A DNA stretch of 64,000 nucleotides, taken from Cyclobacteriaceae bacterium (GTDB lineage: Bacteria; Bacteroidota; Bacteroidia; Cytophagales; Cyclobacteriaceae). Positions 58,637-64,000 of the stretch are shown here, piece by piece. The stretch is from positions 1 through 64,000 of the forward strand of contig CATQIH010000049.1 of the NCBI GenBank assembly GCA_958296015.1. Reading direction: 5' to 3'. Positions within the stretch are counted from its first letter, which is position 1. The number at the start of each line of letters is the position of its first letter. The notes beneath the pieces were generated by a model that was not told the DNA's origin, searched no databases, and saw only the letters and a list, made by a program, of their open reading frames with translations. The position numbers and the translations under genes were made by a program.

Positions 58637-60193
58637 TTACTGCTCTACATCCCACCACACCTGTGTATCCAGGTTATCTGGCCCCTGTCGGCTGATGGCT
58701 TCCCGGATATGGCCGGTATTAACGGCAAATTCTGCATCAGGATAGGTCAACCGGTGGATAAAATCACCCTGAATCTCACTGCCAGGAAAGGGATTGGGTG
58801 TTAGTATAGGATACCCAGTGCGCCGGAAATTAGCAAAAGCTTCGGGTCCATTCAGGAAAGAAGCCACCCAGTATTGGTTGTTGATCTGTTCCAACGCATT
58901 GGCGGTGTTGAGCGGATGCGCCTGGATATACGCTTCTATGGCTTCCGGGGGTACAGCCGTATCTTCACCATATTCAGCCAGTTGTTCCATATCGGCTCTG
59001 ATACCTTCTTCAAATAAACCAGCCGCGTTGCCTTGCACCCATCCCCGAATGACTGCTTCTGCCAGCAACAGCTGTGTTTCAGCATAGGTAACCAGGTAAG
59101 CAGGCGCGTCACGTTTGCCCATCCGGGTGCGGTCCAGCTGAGAATAATCATAAAAACTGGCCAGCCCCTGGCTTTCTGCTACCGGAATGATGGTGGCGTT
59201 ATCGAACCCCATCGGCATACCAACCTGATCGGCAGGGATTGTGGATACGTATACGTTTTCGGGTGGAGTACCGTCGATCGCACTATTCTGGTCCGGGCCA
59301 CTGGTAGCTCCTACATACCGCACGGCAATGGATGCTAAACGGGGGTCGTTATTGCTACTCAGGTAATCTACAAAAGGCTTGGCCAAGTAAAAGTTATTGG
59401 CTTCCGTAGCGTTCAGAATATTTCCTACCGGATTAACATAATTGAAGTCATGCCGGATGGCGGCATTATCTGCATTGGCTTGCATCAGCCCTCCTGCTAC
59501 AGCTTTGGCCACATACTCACTGGCCAGGTCTGTATCAACTTTGGATAGGCGCATAGCCGCTCTCAGCATCAGAGAATTACCGAACCTTTTCCATTTTTCC
59601 ACGTCGCCGCCGTACAACACATCACCTGTTTCGATGCTTTTTGTATCGTCCAAATTAGCCGTCGCCTGCTCCAGCACCGTGAGCAAAGCCTGGTAAATTT
59701 GCTGTTGCGGATCGTACTGTGGTGTAGCGATACCTTCCAAATATCCAAGTCCTGCATCAAAATAGGGAACTTCACCATAAGTATCGGTGAGAATCATGGC
59801 TGCCAGTGAGTACCATATCCGGGCCATTTGATAAAGATTGGTTTTGCTTTCATCCTCCATCGTCATCTGCATCACATCGGTGGTATGCTTGATCACTTCC
59901 CGGTAATAATTGTTCCAGTTGCCCAGCGTCACCGGACGATTGTCCTGGTTGAAGTTGCCACCCGCCAGTACGCCTGAGTAAGGAGTAACCATCTGCTGTA
60001 CGATGGCTAGTTCGTAAGGCAGCGTAGAACTGGGGAAGGAAGCCATGATGATAGCATAGTTCATTAGAAAGCCTGGGTTTAGAGAAGTTGGCTGTACAGG
60101 GTTTTTGTTGAGTTCATCAAATCCTTTATCGCAGGCGGTTATGCCGGTTAGCAGGGTGAGAGTGGTCAGGAAATATATGATTGATTTTTTCAT
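58637..60193 (-). CDS. SusD-like surface lipoprotein (SusD-like_2 type)
   Basis: SusD-like partner of the adjacent SusC, 518 residues. Signal MKKSIIYFLTTLTLLTGITAC ends with lipid Cys21, followed by DKGFDELNKNPVQPTSLNP (the N.NP..P pattern of PF12771-type proteins). The TPR-like core shows ARIWYSLAAMILTDTYGEVPY and the C-terminal part FANFRRTGYPILTPNPFPG. It starts 34 bp after the SusC stop and precedes the RraA gene by about 115 bp. Confidence 0.93.
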   Translation of the reverse strand: MKKSIIYFLTTLTLLTGITACDKGFDELNKNPVQPTSLNPGFLMNYAIIMASFPSSTLPYELAIVQQMVTPYSGVLAGGNFNQDNRPVTLGNWNNYYREVIKHTTDVMQMTMEDESKTNLYQMARIWYSLAAMILTDTYGEVPYFDAGLGYLEGIATPQYDPQQQIYQALLTVLEQATANLDDTKSIETGDVLYGGDVEKWKRFGNSLMLRAAMRLSKVDTDLASEYVAKAVAGGLMQANADNAAIRHDFNYVNPVGNILNATEANNFYLAKPFVDYLSSNNDPRLASIAVRYVGATSGPDQNSAIDGTPPENVYVSTIPADQVGMPMGFDNATIIPVAESQGLASFYDYSQLDRTRMGKRDAPAYLVTYAETQLLLAEAVIRGWVQGNAAGLFEEGIRADMEQLAEYGEDTAVPPEAIEAYIQAHPLNTANALEQINNQYWVASFLNGPEAFANFRRTGYPILTPNPFPGSEIQGDFIHRLTYPDAEFAVNTGHIREAISRQGPDNLDTQVWWDVEQ

Positions 60194-60226
60194 TGTTTTT
60201 GTAGTTAAACTTATGTGTTCAAACTT

Positions 60227-63200
60227 TTAAAACTTAACATTCAGATTGAACCCGATGCTACGGGTAGTGGGTAGGCCAGGTGCTTCCAGCCCAATAAGGT
60301 TGTCAGAAGAAAAGCCAAACTGTTCGGGATCAATATTGGGTACCCATTTTTTCAGCAGTAAGACGTTGTTGGCTACTGCATTCAGGCGCACGGCCCTAAT
60401 GAACTTATTTTCTGGCAGCAACCCGGTAAAATCGTAGCCAAAAGTAACCTGCCGCAACTTCCAGAATCCGGCGTTAGATACGAATTCTTCCTGTATCCTC
60501 AGAGAGCGCACCGTTTCGTAGTAAGCCTGCAAAGGCGATTGTACGGTATTGGGTTCGTAGCTGATCTCTGTTACCTCTCCGGCATCATTTCTTACTTCTT
60601 CCTGGATGATCACCCCGTTGCCAACAACGTATCCCTGCTCTCTTCCTACCAGCGTACCTTTGTGCAGGCCATGCCGCCAGGCATTAAAGTTGGTACCTGA
60701 GATTAGCTTATTGCCTAGCTTGAAGTCAACCAGGAAAGAAAAGTTGAATCCCTTATAGTTGAATGTATTGGTAATACCCCCTATCCATTTGGGAATAGCC
60801 GTTCCATAGGGAATCTGAGCAGGGGTTCGTAGCGGTCGGCCACTATTGGCATCAAATACCTGTTGCCCCAGATCGTTTCTGAGATAACCAAACCCATACA
60901 ACTGGCCCAAAGGTTGTCCTACTACCTGGCGAAGTTCACCATCAAATTGCCCGGTGCCAACGGTGATGATCGTATCTGCAGGATTGGCACCTAACTTCAA
61001 TACTTCTGAGTTGTTGTAGGAGCCGTTGAGGCTCAGGTCCCACTTAAAGTTTGAGGTTTGTACGGGTGTTGCGGTCAGCAAAAGTTCCACGCCACGGTTG
61101 ACGCTCTCCCCCACATTAATGAGCTGTGTGATGTAACTGGAAGCATCAGAAATCTGTGCTGCCAATATCTGATCGGTGGTGAGCTTATGATAATAGGTAA
61201 TATTAAACCCTATGCGATCCAAAAATCTTAGCTCAAGGCCGGCTTCCCATTCCGACACCCGCATAGGACGCAGGTTGGCATTGGGAACGGTGGTGGTATT
61301 GATAACCCCCACAGGTTGCTGCTGACCATCCGGATTGGGAAACAAGTTGTTGTTCACCCTATAGTAAAGATTGTCGGCATAAGGCTGCACATCGGTATCG
61401 CTACCCACCTCAGCATAGCCGGCGCGTAGTTTGCCGAAAGAAAACCAGTTGGGAAAATTCTCAAAAGCCTGGGTAAACACAAAACTGCCGGTGACAGAAG
61501 GATACAAAATGCTCCTGTTTGCAGCAGAAAGGGTAGAGAACCAGTCGTTGCGCGCTGTTGCATTCAAAAATAAGAACTCTTTATAAGACAATTCTGCCAT
61601 GCCATACAAAGAATTGACCTGCCTTTCGGATATTTCATAGATAGGGTCTTTCAAGCGGCCATTCATCACCGTATATAGATCTCTCACCACAAAGTCGTCT
61701 ACCACCACATTATCTCTGTCCATGCGGCGGTACATGCGGTTTCCACCCAGCGTCAGGGTTGCCCCAAAATTGCCAAAGCTACGGTCGGCACCCAGCAGAA
61801 AATCAGTGTTGACTTCACGAAAGCGACGAGTATCCTGCACATACTGGCCGTTGACAAACCCTTCGGGCGCATTGCCCAGCGAAGCCGTACCTGTAGGAAA
61901 ATTGTAGTCCTGATCGCGGGCATAAAAATCCTGCCCTATCCTGCCTTGCAAATACAGCCAGTCTGTAAAATTGTATCGCGCCGTGATGTTTCCAAAAAGG
62001 CGGTCTCTTTTCACCTGATCAAATCGTTCGTATGCAGCCCAGTAGGGATTGGTGCGGTTTGTGAACCTGGAATATACAAACTCATCGCCGTTGGCATCTT
62101 TCATATTTTCTTTCAGCAGCTCCAGCGGCATGGAGTTGGCCAGCGAATAGATGGTAGTAGGCGTACTCATGTCCTGCTCGGCAATCTGTGGCGGGTTTTT
62201 GATACGCTCGTTGGAATAGTTAACATTCCCGGACACGTTTAGCTTATTGGCAATATTCTGAGTAAAACCCAGGTTAATAGTCTTGCGGTTGTAGTCCGAG
62301 TTAGGGACAATACTCGTGTTAGCCATGTTAGACAACGACAGGTTGAACCCTCCAAACTCACCACCGGACGATAGCGTAACGGTGTTTGTCCATGTTTGTC
62401 CGGTACGGTAAAATGCGCCAACATGGGATGGCTGCGGCACATACGGCACTTCTATGCCATCAAACAGGATTTGAGTCATCCCAGGCTCGAATTTCTCTCC
62501 AAAGCTCCATACGCCGGAGGTAGGATTCGGATCGGTGGGCCGGAGACCATTTTCTCCCTGGCCATACACATACTGATAATCCGTAAAATCCAACGGAGTG
62601 TCCACAGTAAAGTTGGTATTGTATTCTACACCAATGCCCTGCCCTTCGTTCCGCATCCTGGTAGTAATCATAATCACCCCATCTTTGGCACGGGCACCAT
62701 ACAGGGCAGAAGCCGCTGCCCCCCCGCAGTACTGTCATAGATTCAATATCATCCGGGTTGATACTGGTGAGGCCATCGCCACCATCAGAGGTGCGGCTTC
62801 TGCCCCGGTCGGTGTTGGCCGCATCAGAGCCCAGGTTACCCGTTGTTGCGCCATAATTGGTATTGTCAATGGGTACTCCGTTGACTACCACCAGCGGTTG
62901 GTTTTGCCCTCCGAAAGAAGACTGTCCTCTGATACGGATCTTGCTGGTGCCCGCCGGCCCTGTGCCCAACGAAGTGATATTGACACCGGGAACTTTGCCC
63001 TGCAAGGCATTCATGAAATTGGGTGTGCGGTTGACCGTGATTTCCTCCGGCTTTACGGTTGAGGTGGCATAACCAAGTTTCTTTGATTCTCTTTTGATAC
63101 CCAAAGCAGTAACTACCACCTCTGAAAGTGACTGGACATCCTGTGAAAGCGTAACATTGAGCTTGCTTTGCCCATTGATGGCTATCTCTTTGGTAGTGTA

Positions 63201-63863
63201 ACCCACTGACGAGAACACCAGCGTTGTTGCGTCATCAGGGGCATCAATAGTATAACGCCCGTCAATATCAGTGACAGTACCAAGCGTGGTACCTTTAACC
63301 AAGACGCTCACGCCGGGCAAGGCCTGGTCGTTATCCATATCGGTGACAATGCCGGTCAGGTTCCTTTCTATTTCTTTATCAGATGAAAAAGGCGCATGGG
63401 CATGTCGCATTAATAAGGACTGTAACGACCGGTTAGCAGTCTGAACCGATGAAGTACCTGTGTAGAGCGAGTTCTTTTTGATTTTTTCAATATCAGATGG
63501 ACTTTTGTTTTCATCCGGAAAAATGATATAGGTACTTGCATCCATCTTTTCGTAAGACAAATGATATGGCGATAAAATCTTTGTCAGGTTTTCTTCGAGA
63601 TTCATTTTGTCATTAACTTTTACGTTAACGGCCTTATCTTCCAGCGATTTTTTCTCGTAGAGAAACGAAATCCGGTATTGCTGCTGAAGTTGCTGTACGA
63701 GCTGGCTGAGCTTTTTTTCCTGATACAGGCTTTGCGGAATTTTAGCTTTCGGCAAATTTTCAAAGGAAGCCAGAGTTTGTGCCTCCGCTGATGCATACCA
63801 TCCGGTGAACAGTAGAGCGTAGAGACAGCATAGCAATAGGTTGTTGTGTAGAGACTTTACCAT
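60227..63863 (-). pseudogene. SusC-like receptor with N-terminal STN domain, frameshifted in a G7 tract
   Basis: TonB-linked receptor with a signalling-type N-terminus. Signal peptide (to ASAEAQ), an STN domain (about residues 40-115: SLYQEKKLSQLVQQLQQQYR, with FLYEKKSL), a carboxypeptidase-regulatory-like domain (LTGIVTDMDNDQALPGVSV), TonB-box region LSEVVVTALGIKRESK and plug (ALQGKVPGVNITSLGTGPAG). In VLRGG the frame breaks at a run of seven C on the plus strand (62719-62725, G7 in the gene). With six G the frame reads on as VLRGGAAASALYGARAKDG into the rest of the barrel (60227-62677), ending GFNLNVKF. STN plus an upstream fecR indicates cell-surface signalling through an ECF sigma factor. 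Joined length is about 1211 residues. Confidence 0.9.
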
Positions 63864-63866
63864 ACT

Positions 63867-64000
63867 TTAAGTATTTAATGGGTTGAAGTATACATGATTA
63901 CCGGAACGCCTGACTTCTATACCAAAAAGTCTGGAGACGGCTTTTAAAAGAATCGTAATATTCTGTGATGAGATTTCTCCCGAGATGCGCTTATCAAGCA
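63867..64000 (-). CDS. FecR-family anti-sigma factor, C-terminal part (cut by the window edge)
   Basis: The minus frame running in from position 64000 reads LDKRISGEISSQNITILLKAV, then FGIEVRRSGNHVYF, and stops at TAA 63867-63869, only 3 bp before the SusC ATG at 63863. This is the C-terminal STN-contacting part of FecR anti-sigma factors (DUF4974-like). It would relay substrate sensing by the downstream STN-SusC to an ECF sigma factor encoded beyond the window. Confidence 0.75.
   Translation of the reverse strand, partial: LDKRISGEISSQNITILLKAVSRLFGIEVRRSGNHVYFNPLNT

Noticed and set aside
1-64000. tRNA or rRNA genes
   Set aside because: None was recognised by eye in the intergenic stretches; a covariance-model scan would be needed to exclude them.

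Overview
The window looks like a chromosomal segment of a Bacteroidota bacterium, probably of the order Cytophagales. The support is four SusC-like TonB-linked receptors (three with their SusD partners), a FecR anti-sigma fragment, a SprB-repeat adhesin with a type IX secretion (T9SS) sorting domain, a short Bacteroidota-type primary sigma factor, Tat/Sec-exported Gfo/Idh/MocA and enolase-superfamily proteins, FtsX-type ABC permeases paired with PadR regulators, and remnants of ISAzo13 and IS701 elements. All assignments come from reading the sequence and translations; no database search was run.

Layout. (1) 1-3120 minus: 3' truncated, frameshifted SusC receptor. (2) 3121-4057: a long intergenic stretch with a strictly 42-bp-periodic array of near-palindromes, then GC-rich hairpins that recur elsewhere in the window. 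(3) 4058-16236 plus: a peptide-scavenging locus (S10 carboxypeptidase-like protein, M20 amidohydrolase, SusC, SusD, a two-repeat lipoprotein and a large DUF5117-type zinc metalloprotease). (4) 16442-20368: decayed and foreign DNA (serine dehydratase fragment, an AT-rich GmrSD-like DUF262/DUF1524 gene broken by one TGA, an M24 peptidase fragment). (5) 20723-26839 plus: SusC, SusD (frameshifted) and a GH109-like oxidoreductase/glycosidase. (6) 27040-33597: PadR regulator with an internally deleted FtsX permease, ISAzo13 remnant, Dps ferritin, exported Gfo/Idh/MocA protein, IS701 remnant. (7) 33729-41204: broken SprB-type adhesin containing a 17-copy 15-bp repeat, a TANFOR/Fn3-like secreted protein whose end runs into a remnant of a type I methylase (HsdM), an intact-looking Xre/RES toxin-antitoxin pair and a small antitoxin remnant. 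(8) 41305-50342: M81 metallopeptidase; a DUF2975-XRE-ABC ATPase-ABC permease/M1 peptidase operon preceded by a perfect 14-bp inverted repeat; a convergent BlaI remnant and M56 sensor; a lipoprotein. (9) 50820-54333 plus: small acidic ORF coupled to topoisomerase III, and an RpoD-like sigma factor. (10) 54945-64000 minus: a locus read FecR, SusC with STN domain, SusD, RraA-like, mandelate racemase-like, BASS symporter, plausibly for uptake and breakdown of an acidic organic substrate.

A striking overall feature is the number of small lesions in otherwise well-conserved genes: single-base frameshifts, in-frame nonsense codons and a 41-bp tandem duplication. They may be real pseudogenisation or draft-quality assembly errors; the sequence alone cannot decide.
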